Below are positions 1 through 11,807 of a stretch of 64,000 bases of DNA, one piece after another (within the stretch, counting starts at the first letter, position 1; every line of letters begins with the position of its first letter). Below the pieces are notes generated by a model. It did not search any database. It had not been told where the DNA came from and was given only the letters and a program-made list of their open reading frames with translations. Source of the DNA: Lachancea mirantina (lineage: Eukaryota; Ascomycota; Saccharomycetes; Saccharomycetales; Saccharomycetaceae); the NCBI GenBank assembly GCA_900074745.1, contig LT598463.1:527082-591081 (forward strand), in the 5' to 3' direction. A program made the position numbers and the translations under genes.

Positions 1-1
1 T

Positions 2-538
2 GCTCCTTTCGACCAAAAGCCTGTTAAATGGAACTTGCCAAGACTATGGGGTATGTCCATTATCATGGGTGTCATTTTGGCCGTTGGTACTTGGATTACT
101 TTGACCACTATGTTCTTGCCAAAGGGTGGTATCATCCAAAACTTTGGTTCCATCGACGGTGTGTTGTTCTTGCAAATCTCTTTGACTGAGAACTGGTTGA
201 TTTTCATCACCAGAGCCGTTGGTCCTTTCTGGTCTTCCATCCCATCTTGGCAATTGGCTGGTGCCGTCTTCATTGTCGACATCATTGCCACCATGTTTAC
301 TTTGTTCGGCTGGTGGTCTCAAAACTGGAACGACATCGTTACTGTCGTTCGTGTCTGGATTTTCTCCTTTGGTGTTTTCTGTGTTCTAGGTGGTGCTTAC
401 TACATGATGTCCATGTCTGAATCTTTCGACAGATTGATGAACGGTAAGCCACTAAAGGAACAACCACCTTCCAGATCCGTCGAGGACTTTTTGGTTGCCA
501 TGCAAAGAGTCTCGACCCAACACGAAAAATCCCATTAA
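2..538 (+). CDS. PMA1: Plasma-membrane H+-ATPase, C-terminal part (partial at 5' edge)
   Basis: This is the last 178 codons of the P-type proton pump that drives nutrient uptake and sets cytosolic pH at the plasma membrane. The frame is open from base 2, so the gene enters from the left edge. The visible part matches the end of fungal Pma1: the last transmembrane helices ([18 protein letters not shown], then a Trp-rich SSIPSWQ segment, then [20 protein letters not shown]), the FDRLMNGKP motif, and a cytosolic tail with RSVEDF and [10 protein letters not shown]. In S. cerevisiae that tail is the autoinhibitory, phosphoregulated region and ends almost the same way. Codon use is strongly biased (ggt, ttg, aag, gcc), as expected for a highly expressed gene. 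PMA1 and PMA2 cannot be separated on this fragment; the neighbourhood (YGL segment) favours PMA1. Confidence 0.96.
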   Translation, partial: APFDQKPVKWNLPRLWGMSIIMGVILAVGTWITLTTMFLPKGGIIQNFGSIDGVLFLQISLTENWLIFITRAVGPFWSSIPSWQLAGAVFIVDIIATMFTLFGWWSQNWNDIVTVVRVWIFSFGVFCVLGGAYYMMSMSESFDRLMNGKPLKEQPPSRSVEDFLVAMQRVSTQHEKSH

Positions 539-778
539 ACTTTTTAAAAGGTTCATGATTTTCGGTTTCAAACCATTTTTTTCTTTGCACCTAGCGTTCG
601 AGTGGGGGTTTTAAATCCGTCATTGGCTCGCTATGGTTGCGGTACTTTCTCCGACTTATTATTGGGAGGCGATACAATACAATTCTGATCAAACATTTGA
701 TATCCCCATTTTTTTATTTGCTAATTTCTAATATTCGGCACACACACCGCAGACTGCCTTCTCACTCGGTTCCATAAT

Positions 779-794
779 ACACACACACACACAC
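779..794. repeat. Short (AC)n microsatellite
   Basis: A run of eight AC dinucleotides downstream of the PMA1 stop codon. A second, longer CA run lies about 100 bases further right. Confidence 0.85.
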
Positions 795-893
795 TTTTGG
801 TGATCAAGTGGGTTGGGATAGTCTCGGAATAAATCATAAACACGATTGATACATTAGTATTTCTGTATCTTCGCACACACCCCACGCACGCAA

Positions 894-895
<2 letters not shown>

Positions 896-930
<35 letters not shown>
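896..930. repeat. (AC)n microsatellite, about 17 units
   Basis: An uninterrupted 35-base alternating A/C tract, flanked on both sides by looser CA-rich sequence (roughly 873-965). It lies between two convergent genes. Such tracts are length-unstable and can adopt Z-DNA; no function is evident. Confidence 0.9.
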
Positions 931-932
<2 letters not shown>

Positions 933-1199
933 TTCAAAATCACACAATTACACACTCACACAAGCAGTAATTTTATAGTAATTTGATTAATGTAATGTTT
1001 TTTGTTGTTACTTAGCTAAGTTGACGGAAGCCCGGTGGTAGGGTAGCTTAGATGTTTTGAAGGTCTAAATGTATTCGTCAATCTTTTCATCTAGGTCGAA
1101 CTGCGTAGTTCTAGATGTCTATGTCTATTCAGGTATCGGTGCAGTATCAACTCTGCTGTGGTTTTACATATCTCTGTGTATACAAACATCCATGCGGTA

Positions 1200-2510
<1,311 letters not shown>

Positions 2511-2897
2511 TCACCTGATGATACCGAGCCCCGGCTCACATAGCAGAGTGTCCTTGTACGAAGAGATGTAGGCTCCGAGTTGCATTTGAGTTGGTAATCG
2601 GTATGCGCTTATTAGATTTTTCTTAACAAAGCACAGAAGCATGCCAAAGTAGAATTAGTAAAGGGTAAGTTGGATGACAGTGTGGTGAAAGTTGGTCAAG
2701 CTCTTGATTTTCAAGATTCGGGAGAGAATGCAGAGACAGAGAACACAGAGAGCAGGACAGGATAGAAGTTATAGGGGATGTAGCATAGGTGCGGAGACGA
2801 CTTGGAGAAGTAGAAGAGTTGGGCCGAAGGTAGGTAAGTGGTGAAAGTTGTTCACGCGACTTTAGGGTGCCAAACGTACAAAATGACATCAACGCAA

Positions 2898-2961
2898 CAC
2901 GTGATAATACTATCATAACACACGAAAAACGTGATCTGATCTCATAAGAAAATCACGTGAT
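2898..2961. promoter_or_regulatory. Cluster of CACGTGAT (E-box/Cbf1-like) sites
   Basis: CACGTGAT at 2898-2905, AACGTGAT near 2928-2935 and the perfect palindrome ATCACGTGAT at 2952-2961. Together they form three related half-sites in about 65 bases, 310-370 bases upstream of PUF4. CACGTG bound by Cbf1 (RTCACRTG) is well established in yeasts; its use here is inferred. Confidence 0.4.
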
Positions 2962-3268
2962 ATAATATCACTTTTCACGCAATTCATACATATCACTCTT
3001 CACGGATAAACATTTCTTTTTCTTTTTCTCGGTAAATTGGATTTTTCACTCATGAAATCCATAACGAACCCTGGAGACAAGAATCTCAAGAGAAACCGTG
3101 AACACAAGTCCAACCCCACCCATCGCTCTCTCCTATTGTACATTACTCCCTGTATTTTAGTCTTTTATTACTCGCACACTGTACATTAGATCCTTTGGAA
3201 ATTTTCACTCCAGTTGTTGTATTTTAGAATTTACGCGCGCCGTTTCCTGTACATTATAAGCGCTTCCC

Positions 3269-5518
3269 ATGTCTGAGGAAGTACCACTGGTCGTCGACGT
3301 ACAAGTCTCCGAGACGATAAATTCCGCGCTCGATCAGCTCCAGTTGGACGATCTGACGGATGCAAGCGGTGTAACTGACGCGCTTGTTGCGGCGCCGGCA
3401 CCTGTTCCAACGGCGCCGGGTGCAAGCCCTTCAACTAACGTTTTCCCACATCCGCAAATGATGGGCATCGGGTTCATGCACTACCCGCATATGATGCCAA
3501 TGCGTCACTCTCCAGGTTTTTACCCTCCTTCTGAGAATGATGCTGGCACTGAAAGCTTCTCTATCGGAATGGAGGCGCCTAAGAATCCAGTAGCTACTGG
3601 GTCTGCCGGGTCTGCAGGGTCTGCTGGCGCTGACGGCGCAACCGCACCGTCTGCTGGTCCTCTTGGAGCCACCCCTCCCGCACCAGTTTTCCCACATTTA
3701 CACCCACCCGGCGCCGGTCTGAACCATATGGGCTTCTCCGCTACAGGTGCTGACCCATTGTGGTCGTCGGGCGAGCCTCATCCTCCTGCGGGCGGTGCCG
3801 ATTACAGTTTTATGGGCACTTTCCCCAAAGACTCAGAAACTTTGGCTTCTACTCGTCCCTCTGAAGTAGCCGCAAGAAGACAAACTTTCCCGGCTATTTC
3901 AGACTCAGAACTGATGGATAATGGCACCGCCAGCGTGAGAAACCATAGTATATCTATTGAGAAATCTGAGCCTTTGAAAGCGTTCAAGCAGCCCACTAAA
4001 GAAACCGATCAGGAAACGGAACCAGAGGCTTCCAACATCGCACTCTCTGCTGCGGCGTATCCTTATGGCGGGCCTCTGATGCAACCCAATTCCGTAGTGT
4101 CTAGCCATTATCCACCCACCGCTGCACCTGGGTATGGAATGCCCTCCCCTTTTGGTGCCTATGGTTTCTCGTCACCATTTCAATCTTTCTCACCTTTACC
4201 GGGCACGCCCATTGTTGACCATCCTGCCAATAGCTCACCATCGAACGTGGTAGCGGGTGTTGGCGATATGAAAGAACTGCCTGAGAACGGTAATAACCCA
4301 CCACCCGGTTCCAGACCCCCGACTCCCTGGATATATGGGAACCATCCTTTCGGCCACATGATGCCAATACATCATCAAATGATGAATCAGGGCGGCGTAT
4401 CTGGCCATCATTTCCACGGTTCACAACACGCCGGTCATCACTCTCATCAGCCCCGCAGGCACAGACACAACCAGAATTCCAAACAGCCTTATAGAAGAGG
4501 CGAAGATCCTTCGAAGTATGCGAACGCGAAGCTTGATGATTATATCGGCAACATATACTCATTGTGCAAAGACCAGCATGGCTGCCGTTTCCTTCAAAGA
4601 CAGCTTGATATTGATGGTACCAAAGCTGCCACTTCCATTTTTGAAGAGGTAAAAGAACATGTTGTCGAGCTTATGACCGACTCTTTCGGTAACTATTTAA
4701 TCCAAAAACTTTTGGAAAGGGTTAGCGACGAACAACGTCTGACTCTTGTCAAATCTTCTGCACAAAGTTTTGTTGAAGTTTCTTTGGACCCACATGGTAC
4801 AAGGGCTCTTCAAAAACTTGTAGAATGCATCAATTGCGAAGAAGAGGCAAAGCTAATTGTTGACTCTCTCAGTGGTTCGGTTGCTGAACTGAGTCGTGAT
4901 TTAAACGGCAATCATGTCGTTCAAAAATGTCTGCAAAAGTTGAATGCCAATGACACGCAATTTATTTTCGATGCTGCTTGTCATGACTGTGTCAAAATCG
5001 CAACACACAGACACGGATGCTGCGTTCTACAACGCTGTCTAGATCACAGCAGTAAAGAACAAAGTCGCCAATTATGTGAAAACGTCGTTTCGAATGTTGA
5101 TTTGCTTGCAACGGATCCTTTCGGCAACTATGTGATTCAGTATATTTTGACCAAAGAGGCAGAAAGTCGCGACTCGGAGTACACGAACAAAATAGTCAAT
5201 ATTTTGAGACCCAAAATTATTGAACTCTCGCTACACAAGTTTGGATCAAATGTGGCAGAAAAGATCCTGCGGACACCATCTGTTTCTGAGGTAATGATCA
5301 ATGAATTGGTAGCACGTGGAGGAGAAATAGGGGTCGAACGTCTTCTGCACGATGCTTACGGCAACTATGTCCTACAAACGGCATTAGACATTTCGCGCGA
5401 AAAGAACAGATATTTGTATCAAAAATTAAGTGACGCGCTGGGGCCATTGCTCGTAGGACCAGTGAGAAATACTCCCCACGGCAGAAGGATTATTGGAATT
5501 CTTGAAATAGATTCTTGA
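3269..5518 (+). CDS. PUF4: Pumilio-family (PUF) mRNA-binding protein
   Basis: 749 residues. The C-terminal third (about 415-745) is a complete Pumilio homology domain of eight repeats, each with its RNA-reading helix visible: DQHGCRFLQ, DSFGNYLIQ, DPHGTRALQ, DLNGNHVVQ, HRHGCCVLQ, DPFGNYVIQ, HKFGSNVAE and DAYGNYVLQ. PUF proteins bind 3' UTR elements (UGUA core) and recruit the CCR4-NOT deadenylase. In S. cerevisiae, Puf4 targets many ribosome-biogenesis mRNAs. The N-terminal 400 residues are low-complexity, rich in Pro, Gly, Ser, His and Met, with an acidic start, as in Puf4 (888 residues in S. cerevisiae). The neighbours PDR1 and ERG4 are those of PUF4 (YGL014W), which decides between PUF4 and MPT5. 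The start is the first ATG after in-frame stops. Confidence 0.93.
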   Translation: MSEEVPLVVDVQVSETINSALDQLQLDDLTDASGVTDALVAAPAPVPTAPGASPSTNVFPHPQMMGIGFMHYPHMMPMRHSPGFYPPSENDAGTESFSIGMEAPKNPVATGSAGSAGSAGADGATAPSAGPLGATPPAPVFPHLHPPGAGLNHMGFSATGADPLWSSGEPHPPAGGADYSFMGTFPKDSETLASTRPSEVAARRQTFPAISDSELMDNGTASVRNHSISIEKSEPLKAFKQPTKETDQETEPEASNIALSAAAYPYGGPLMQPNSVVSSHYPPTAAPGYGMPSPFGAYGFSSPFQSFSPLPGTPIVDHPANSSPSNVVAGVGDMKELPENGNNPPPGSRPPTPWIYGNHPFGHMMPIHHQMMNQGGVSGHHFHGSQHAGHHSHQPRRHRHNQNSKQPYRRGEDPSKYANAKLDDYIGNIYSLCKDQHGCRFLQRQLDIDGTKAATSIFEEVKEHVVELMTDSFGNYLIQKLLERVSDEQRLTLVKSSAQSFVEVSLDPHGTRALQKLVECINCEEEAKLIVDSLSGSVAELSRDLNGNHVVQKCLQKLNANDTQFIFDAACHDCVKIATHRHGCCVLQRCLDHSSKEQSRQLCENVVSNVDLLATDPFGNYVIQYILTKEAESRDSEYTNKIVNILRPKIIELSLHKFGSNVAEKILRTPSVSEVMINELVARGGEIGVERLLHDAYGNYVLQTALDISREKNRYLYQKLSDALGPLLVGPVRNTPHGRRIIGILEIDS

Positions 5519-5812
5519 TCATTATAATCTTTTCCGTAGTATTATAAGCGTATAGAAAACTTGCCTATGACAATTCGAAAGTGACTCCATATAACTTTAT
5601 TTTTCTCTTCCTGGAAGTTTCATTCACACTAATAAAGCGGTAGCGATATAACGAGATTGATAATATCGCGACGAAGGTTTTACTGAAGCCAAGTTCAAAT
5701 GTGACTCAACGTGGAAAGGTCATATGAATCTAAAACGACTGGTTCCTTACGCGGTGTGACCAAAACTTTTTTGTTTATTTGACTATGTAAACCTCGTGCC
5801 TTGTATCCAGAT

Positions 5813-8449
5813 TTATTCCTGCAATAAGTCAGGAAATGAGGTTTTAATATCACTCCACAGTTTGTTATATACATCATCTTCTTGCCTGCTCATAAATTCA
5901 TCCAATGAGCCTAGAAAGAAGGCTTCAGCTTTGGGTGAGGACTCCAGTGGATGAATTCCATCCAAAGTGGGCGGCTTGAAATCATTCAAGTTGTTCTGGT
6001 CATGGGCCGACTTATTTGTCTTATAGACATCAACGGGGAGAAGTCCCTCCGCTTTGCGATCTAGCATTTTTTGTTCCTCAAATGATCGTCGAAGCGCCAA
6101 ATGGAAACTTGAAGCTTCCCCTGTAACAAAACATTCCTTAAATAGGCCAGAAGTGACATCGAGAGCCCGTTTGACTGTCTCCACCAAAGAGCCATCTATC
6201 TCGTTCACTCTGCGAATTAGTTCTTCTTGTTCAATGCCCTCGGTTCTCATATAAAGCTGAGTAAGGATTCTTACCAAAATTTGGCAAAACGTTCTACACT
6301 TGGTGAAATTGCGATATGTTCTTGTGCTCGGTGAGGAAACTCCGTTGTCTAACATAGTGAGTTCGGTCAAGTTTCTGGACACACGAAGTGCGAGCAAAAA
6401 ATCAGCTAGGGAAACTTTTTGGAAATGTGTGGATACGTCGGCAATAAACGTGAGTAAAACTATTCCTATTGGACCAATACTTTGCCAGAGCATTAGGACA
6501 AGTCTTTGCTCCATCAGTTGCATTATTTTCTTCCAAGATTCGTAAGCCCTTTTCTTGTAATACCCCATCGCGCTATTTATTGTTTTGGGAAACTCTCTCA
6601 CTTTGAATCGAGCGAAAAGGTGATCGACTGATGACATGCATAGACAAAAGTAGTATTCGATGCAAATTATAATCAGACTAGCTTCAAGAACACACTCCTT
6701 CTCTTCCAGCGGAACTGAAGACATATTCTTCAGCCTCTCTGAAAGGTCATAGATTCCTTTAGCTTGGCTTTTCAAGGCATCCATTTTGAATATGAAATGA
6801 TCAACACCCTCGATGATTTCAAACAAAATCGCTTCTTGGAATGAGCTCGGTTTTGCGTAATTTCTGAAATCCGTAAATCTACGATTGTAGAGAATATCTT
6901 TGTAAAATGACCCTATCAATAACGAAACGGTGATAAACGTATACTGCATCAATTCTTTGCGATCTTCGGTTATTGGCTCATGAAGTGAGGTCATATTATG
7001 CAAAAATTCTTGGTGGTCCAGATATCCCTGTTGTCGAATGGCCTTTATGGGCAAGCAATTGCATAAATTTTCATCAAGGAAAGGTTGCTTCCCCGTCTGA
7101 ACGGCATAAAATTTGTCCCATGCGTAACATTCCCACCAAAGATATCGCCTCCTTTCTGCTATTTCCTCGTTCATGCCCACGTAAAATTCCCATCTATTGA
7201 TACCGAGATTTTGTGCGTAGCTTAAAGCCATCGTTAAAAGATGCGTGAAAACGTGCCAGTCACTAATCCAGTACTGTTGCTTGATAAGAATAAGCAGCGA
7301 TTCCAAATAGTCCAAGTCTCCACACATTGTGTAGGAAGTCAAGTTAAGATACTCAAATGCGACTACCGATAGCATGTCCTCCACATGTAAAAATCGACTT
7401 ACCTCCCCTGCTATTGTGTCAACTGCCGTGGTTGATATCATTCTTCGTTGAAATTGCTTATGACAGACTTCGATCACGCGTATCACCCAGTGGAACATGG
7501 AGACCTTGTTTTCCAAATCCCGAGGTTTACCATACTTTGGGTATAGAGCTTTCGTCATCGCGGTAAGTTCCAAGGGGATCTCTGACAAAATGTCTCTGAT
7601 GGCTTCGTTCTTGTTGGTTAAAGGTATTGATCGCATATCGAGGAAAGTCTCAACAGGCATACTCCACTGGAGAACCGCGGAATCCAAATGGTCAAAACAA
7701 AAATCGTAGAACCTAAGCATGAGGTAGAGCGTCTTTTTCACTTCTGGCGCTAGTTTCGAGCTTTGGTCGAAAAAACTTTTAAACAAAATACCCATTCCAC
7801 GGATGGACAGCGATAAATGTGGGCTGTAAAGACCAAAAACGTCATCGACTGCCGGTTGCTGGTTGAGAACGCTGGTTCGAGAAGATCGTTTGTCAGGCGG
7901 CTCTAGAATCGAATACTTCGTCAAATATACCTGTTCTGAGTACTTGGAAAACATGAGTTGCGTCTCAGTTGAGATCGACGTCGCTGGAACATCCTGCTGA
8001 AGTTTATCGTTCCGCACAGCGGGCATCCATTCTTTTTCCATATTCAAAATCTTAGTTCGCGTTTCTTGCAAGATATCGTACAACTTTTGAGACGGACTTG
8101 CCCCGTAAGCGGCTTGCAACGCTTGTAAACAGGCCTTCTGCTGTGCCAGTTCTTGTTGAAATTCACTATCATCTTCGTACATCCCATTTTCGGTCGCGGG
8201 AAGTTCTTCGGACGTTTTCAAAGGCGCAGGCAACACCGCTGCACTCTCTAAACTCGTATCTGACGCCGCGTCACTCTTAATTCCCGTAGGGGGCGAAGGT
8301 AAAGCGTACGTGCATGTACATTGGTAAGTCTGACAGTTCAAGCACGGCTGACCACCGGTGCACTTGATCTTCCGTCTTCGGCAATTGTTGCATGCTTTGC
8401 TGACCTTCGTGCGCCTTCTCTTTGCACCGGAAGTTTCTGAACTATCCAT
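5813..8449 (-). CDS. PDR1: Zn2Cys6 pleiotropic drug resistance transcription factor (single PDR1/PDR3 ancestor)
   Basis: 878 residues, against 1068 (Pdr1) and 976 (Pdr3) in S. cerevisiae. The N-terminus carries a basic stretch (KRRRTK) and a full binuclear zinc cluster with Cys20, 23, 30, 36, 39 and 46 (C-x2-C-x6-C-x5-C-x2-C-x6-C). The centre is the fungal-specific regulatory domain, including a WWECYAWDKFYA stretch. The acidic C-terminus has hydrophobic clusters (LWSDIKTSFPDLLQ), like the activation domain that contacts the Med15 KIX domain. In Saccharomyces these factors bind pleiotropic drug response elements in genes for ABC transporters and respond directly to drugs. The gene is at the position shared by PDR1 (YGL013C) and PDR3 (YBL005W), so it is probably their unduplicated counterpart. 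I saw no TCCRYGGA element in its own upstream region. Confidence 0.92.
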   Translation of the reverse strand: MDSSETSGAKRRRTKVSKACNNCRRRKIKCTGGQPCLNCQTYQCTCTYALPSPPTGIKSDAASDTSLESAAVLPAPLKTSEELPATENGMYEDDSEFQQELAQQKACLQALQAAYGASPSQKLYDILQETRTKILNMEKEWMPAVRNDKLQQDVPATSISTETQLMFSKYSEQVYLTKYSILEPPDKRSSRTSVLNQQPAVDDVFGLYSPHLSLSIRGMGILFKSFFDQSSKLAPEVKKTLYLMLRFYDFCFDHLDSAVLQWSMPVETFLDMRSIPLTNKNEAIRDILSEIPLELTAMTKALYPKYGKPRDLENKVSMFHWVIRVIEVCHKQFQRRMISTTAVDTIAGEVSRFLHVEDMLSVVAFEYLNLTSYTMCGDLDYLESLLILIKQQYWISDWHVFTHLLTMALSYAQNLGINRWEFYVGMNEEIAERRRYLWWECYAWDKFYAVQTGKQPFLDENLCNCLPIKAIRQQGYLDHQEFLHNMTSLHEPITEDRKELMQYTFITVSLLIGSFYKDILYNRRFTDFRNYAKPSSFQEAILFEIIEGVDHFIFKMDALKSQAKGIYDLSERLKNMSSVPLEEKECVLEASLIIICIEYYFCLCMSSVDHLFARFKVREFPKTINSAMGYYKKRAYESWKKIMQLMEQRLVLMLWQSIGPIGIVLLTFIADVSTHFQKVSLADFLLALRVSRNLTELTMLDNGVSSPSTRTYRNFTKCRTFCQILVRILTQLYMRTEGIEQEELIRRVNEIDGSLVETVKRALDVTSGLFKECFVTGEASSFHLALRRSFEEQKMLDRKAEGLLPVDVYKTNKSAHDQNNLNDFKPPTLDGIHPLESSPKAEAFFLGSLDEFMSRQEDDVYNKLWSDIKTSFPDLLQE

Positions 8450-8497
8450 ACAGGACCGACCTTGTTGATCAAACTGGCTTGCTCGCCAGTATCGATG

Positions 8498-8551
8498 ATG
8501 ACTTATTTAAATTAGCATGAATAAGCAAGCTCTGGATGATTGATAAGTCAT
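8498..8551. promoter_or_regulatory. Perfect 9-bp inverted repeat in the PDR1-ERG4 divergent promoter
   Basis: ATGACTTAT at 8498-8506 and its exact reverse complement ATAAGTCAT at 8543-8551, 36 bases apart, in the middle of the 237-base promoter shared by PDR1 and ERG4. The TGACTTA core resembles a degenerate bZIP half-site. The factor is unknown. Confidence 0.35.
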
Positions 8552-8686
8552 ATCGTTCACAATGATATCAACTCTTATCGAGGACGGACTTTACCTTAAA
8601 CGAACTTTTAAGAACTTCGAAAACACTTTTTGGTACAACAGGAAAAGACACGAATTGAGCACAGTGCAGAGTATTTCGACTTGACA

Positions 8687-10084
8687 ATGGCAAATGCTGG
8701 TAAGAAAAGCAGCGAAAACGAGCCTGTGAGCTTTTTGCCGCAGGGAAAATACCTGAAACCGGAGGAAATTGAGTATGAATTCGGCGGGAAGTTGGGTGTT
8801 GTCGGAATGATGATTGGGTTTCCTTTGCTAATGTGGTACATGTGGATTTGTGCTGAGTTTTACCACGGTACAATTGCGCTGCCAGCTGAGGGGCAATCAT
8901 GGCCTCAATTTGTCGGCCATTTGTACGGGCTATTTTTGGAGCATGGAGTTCCAAGCCGGTATGCGTGGACCGTTTTCATGAGTTTCTGGGTGGCCCAAAT
9001 TGTTTTTTATTACACGTTGCCGGGAGTGGCGACGAAAGGTCAACCGCTTACGCATTTGAAGAACAAACAATTGCCCTATTATTGCAATGCTATGTGGACT
9101 TTTTACACTACGATCACATTGGTACTTGCTTTGCATTTCTCCGGCCTGTTCAGATTGTACACTATTTTGGACATGTTCGGCGAAATTATGACTTGCGCGA
9201 TTATTTCCGGGTTTACTTTCTCCATTGGGCTTTACCTATGGTGCTTGTTCATTTCTGGTGATTACCACCGCATGACAGGCGATCATTTGTACGATTTTTT
9301 CATGGGTGCTCCACTCAACCCGAGGTGGGGGATCCTGGATCTCAAGATGTTTTTTGAAGTCCGTTTGCCCTGGTTTACCCTTTTTTTCCTCACGTTAGGC
9401 GCCGCACTCAAACAAATCGACCAATACGGCTATCTGACGCCTCAAATGGGTGTCATTTTACTCGCGCATTGGCTTTACGCCAATGCATGTGCCAAGGGCG
9501 AAGAATTGATCGTTCCTACCTGGGACATGGCCTATGAGAAGTTCGGGTTCATGCTCATTTTCTGGAATATCGCGGGTGTGCCTTACACCTATTGCCATTG
9601 CACTTTGTACCTACATTACCACGAGCCTTCCGAGTACAATTGGTCCTGGCAATACAATCTGGCACTTTACGTGACGTTGCTAGGTGCATACTACTTCTTT
9701 GACACTGCCAACGGCCAAAAAAATTCGTTCCGCAAACACTTAGCTGGTGACAAGACTGTGCGCAAGACGTTTCCTTATTTGCCAAAACAAGTCTTGACAA
9801 ATCCTAAATATATGACCACGAAGAACGGCTCCTGCTTGATGATCGACGGCTGGTACAAATACGCCAGGAAGATCCATTACACTGCCGACTGGATTCAATC
9901 TTTGGTTTGGGCCCTGTCCTGCGGTTCCAACTCTGTTTTCCCATGGTTTTTCCCTGCTTTTTTCTTGATCGTCTTGATTCATAGAGCACTAAGGGATCAG
10001 GCCAAGTGTCGCAAGAAGTATGGTGATGATTGGAAAGCTTACTGCAAAGAATGTCCATATTTATTCATCCCATATGTCGTTTAA
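8687..10084 (+). CDS. ERG4: Delta(24(28))-sterol reductase
   Basis: 465 residues (473 in S. cerevisiae). It catalyses the last step of ergosterol synthesis, reducing the C24(28) double bond of ergosta-5,7,22,24(28)-tetraenol with NADPH in the ER membrane. The protein has eight or so hydrophobic spans and the sterol-reductase family signatures: [21 protein letters not shown] in the loop and the terminal [20 protein letters not shown]-type end. I start at the ATG at 8687 (MANAGKKSS); the frame extends upstream to 8630 but only with non-ATG codons. It is divergent from PDR1 with 237 bases between the starts, as in S. cerevisiae (YGL012W/YGL013C). Confidence 0.95.
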   Translation: MANAGKKSSENEPVSFLPQGKYLKPEEIEYEFGGKLGVVGMMIGFPLLMWYMWICAEFYHGTIALPAEGQSWPQFVGHLYGLFLEHGVPSRYAWTVFMSFWVAQIVFYYTLPGVATKGQPLTHLKNKQLPYYCNAMWTFYTTITLVLALHFSGLFRLYTILDMFGEIMTCAIISGFTFSIGLYLWCLFISGDYHRMTGDHLYDFFMGAPLNPRWGILDLKMFFEVRLPWFTLFFLTLGAALKQIDQYGYLTPQMGVILLAHWLYANACAKGEELIVPTWDMAYEKFGFMLIFWNIAGVPYTYCHCTLYLHYHEPSEYNWSWQYNLALYVTLLGAYYFFDTANGQKNSFRKHLAGDKTVRKTFPYLPKQVLTNPKYMTTKNGSCLMIDGWYKYARKIHYTADWIQSLVWALSCGSNSVFPWFFPAFFLIVLIHRALRDQAKCRKKYGDDWKAYCKECPYLFIPYVV

Positions 10085-10330
10085 AAACTATGGTAAAAGA
10101 TTGACATTTTACAACGATTTTAATATCGTTTGAGAGCCAAAATTTTGCGAGATTTACATGACATTCAAGACCATGTGAATCGCGCAACGAAACGCTAAAG
10201 TACATAGATATTAATGTCATCTTTTTCTTACTTTTTGTTTTTCGTGTAGCTTGACTTTCATTAATATCTTGAACTAAGTTCTTAGTCTTCCAAGCTCTCC
10301 GTCGTTACTTGAAAAGACCCAAGGCCAACG

Positions 10331-10960
10331 ATGTCTGAGTACTCACTGGGTTATTATGACACTATCGCTGGATTATCTGGCTTTGAGTGTTCGCATAAAG
10401 TGAGGTTAAGCTTAAAGCAGCTGGAAGAACTGACTTCTCGGGATGTCAAAGCTCGAAAAGGCAGGGAAAATGTTGAAACTTTGGAAGATTTGGATAAGAA
10501 GGACAAAAAAGACAAGAAAAGACCGCCAGTTCATGGGTATTTGGGTAAAATAGATGCTGCCGCTGCTGCTAACGTGACTAATGAAATGATTCTTGATACA
10601 ACGCACGTTTTACTGGGAGGGCATGTTCCAATAGCGCAATTGGAGGCGTTGTCAAGTTCTGATTTTGCCCTATATTTCAAAAAAAACCTGGAATGTGAGG
10701 TGGCGATGGCAAGTTATGATCATTTCGTGAACCAAGGCCCATCGCGACAAGCCCAGTTGGGTACGCCGACTCCGTCGTCGAGTGCTACGCCCTCTGCGCC
10801 CCAAGTTGCCAAAGACGACACCCAAGTTCAAGAAACGAACGTAAAACCAAAGGAAACCGATGGAGTCAAGAAAGTGATCTTGTGCAAACGATGTAAGGCG
10901 AGGTTTAGTGGGCCCAGAAGGTTTACGAATATGCGGCAACACATGTGTATGCGTGGGTGA
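10331..10960 (+). CDS. LDB7: RSC chromatin-remodelling complex subunit Ldb7/Rsc14-like
   Basis: 209 residues. Visible features are an N-terminal YYDTIAGLSGFE segment, a lysine-rich patch (DKKDKKDKKR, about residues 56-65), a VHGYLG motif, an LEALSSSDF motif, a Pro/Ser/Thr-rich linker and a C-terminal zinc-finger-like end with CKRC followed by HMC. The match to Ldb7 (180 residues in S. cerevisiae), a small non-essential subunit of the RSC remodeller, rests on recalled motif similarity and on position: in the chromosome II-derived track (PDR3, LDB7, SLA1) YBL006C lies exactly here, with the expected orientation. It has 246 bases of upstream space after ERG4 and converges with SCL1. Confidence 0.78.
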   Translation: MSEYSLGYYDTIAGLSGFECSHKVRLSLKQLEELTSRDVKARKGRENVETLEDLDKKDKKDKKRPPVHGYLGKIDAAAAANVTNEMILDTTHVLLGGHVPIAQLEALSSSDFALYFKKNLECEVAMASYDHFVNQGPSRQAQLGTPTPSSSATPSAPQVAKDDTQVQETNVKPKETDGVKKVILCKRCKARFSGPRRFTNMRQHMCMRG

Positions 10961-11066
10961 GCCGAGGGACAGGATAATGAAGACTCACAAGTGTAATATA
11001 CATGCGTATATATTTAAGATCGAAAACGACAGCGGATCTTGATAATGATGATTTGAATTTAAAAGC

Positions 11067-11807
11067 TTAATCCTCTTCTGCGATGGCGACCAACCGTTCT
11101 TCAATTTGGTCAAGAGTCAACGTGAAGAATTTATCCGCCACGGCGACCCCGACTTCGAGATCTTTGTTACTGAAATCTGTTCCCAAGGAATCGATCAATT
11201 GTTTGATGCCGAACTCGACAACTTTGGTCCAGGACTCTTCGTCCAAATAATCCACGGTTTTCTTCTTGAAATATTTCTCGAGCCCACTCAAAATTTCCTG
11301 TTGTTTGGGACCCGTCGCAGTGGCCTTGTAACCAACGTAATAGCCTGCAGGGTCACATTTGTAAATCGAAGCACCTTGTTCTTCATCGACGGACACAAAC
11401 GTCAGTATCACGCCCAGTGGGCGCATGTACGCACGTTGCGTATAGATTTGAGACAAGTTGGCCATTCTCTTGGCGAGAACGTCTGCGGGCATGTCGTACC
11501 CGTACTTGTAGCGAAACTCAGCGGCTTCACTTTTGGCTCTAAGTGCGGCGTTCCGTGCATCTGGAATAGCACCGTTGGCGACCATACCGACATGTTGCGA
11601 TATCTTGAAAATATAGGACACGGTAGACGCATCCAATAGCTTATCGGGCACTTTCTTTTGATTTATCACCACACTGCAATTTTGACCTCTGATGGCAAGG
11701 GAGTTGATATTGGCTTGATTTGTAGCTTTAAAAGCATATTCGACTTGATAAAGTCGTCCCTCGGGTGAGAAAATGGTGATGTGTCTGTCATAACCAGCGG
11801 CAGACAT
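11067..11807 (-). CDS. SCL1: 20S proteasome subunit alpha1
   Basis: 246 residues. It is one of the seven alpha subunits that form the outer rings and gate of the 20S core particle, in nucleus and cytosol. The alpha-subunit N-terminal signature is present ([21 protein letters not shown]), as are [15 protein letters not shown] and the conserved C-terminal half ([26 protein letters not shown]). The catalytic Thr of beta subunits is naturally absent. The start is taken at the ATG at 11807 (MSAAGYDRH); an upstream in-frame TTG is not used. Position between ERG4/LDB7 and MPO1 agrees with YGL011C. Confidence 0.97.
   Translation of the reverse strand: MSAAGYDRHITIFSPEGRLYQVEYAFKATNQANINSLAIRGQNCSVVINQKKVPDKLLDASTVSYIFKISQHVGMVANGAIPDARNAALRAKSEAAEFRYKYGYDMPADVLAKRMANLSQIYTQRAYMRPLGVILTFVSVDEEQGASIYKCDPAGYYVGYKATATGPKQQEILSGLEKYFKKKTVDYLDEESWTKVVEFGIKQLIDSLGTDFSNKDLEVGVAVADKFFTLTLDQIEERLVAIAEED

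Larger units (their letters stand above)
539..1199. other. Convergent 3' intergenic region between PMA1 and OYE
   Basis: No convincing gene is seen in these 660 bases. They hold the 3' untranslated regions of two convergent genes and two CA dinucleotide runs, listed separately. Short open frames on the minus strand here are low-complexity artefacts of the CA repeat. Confidence 0.6.
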
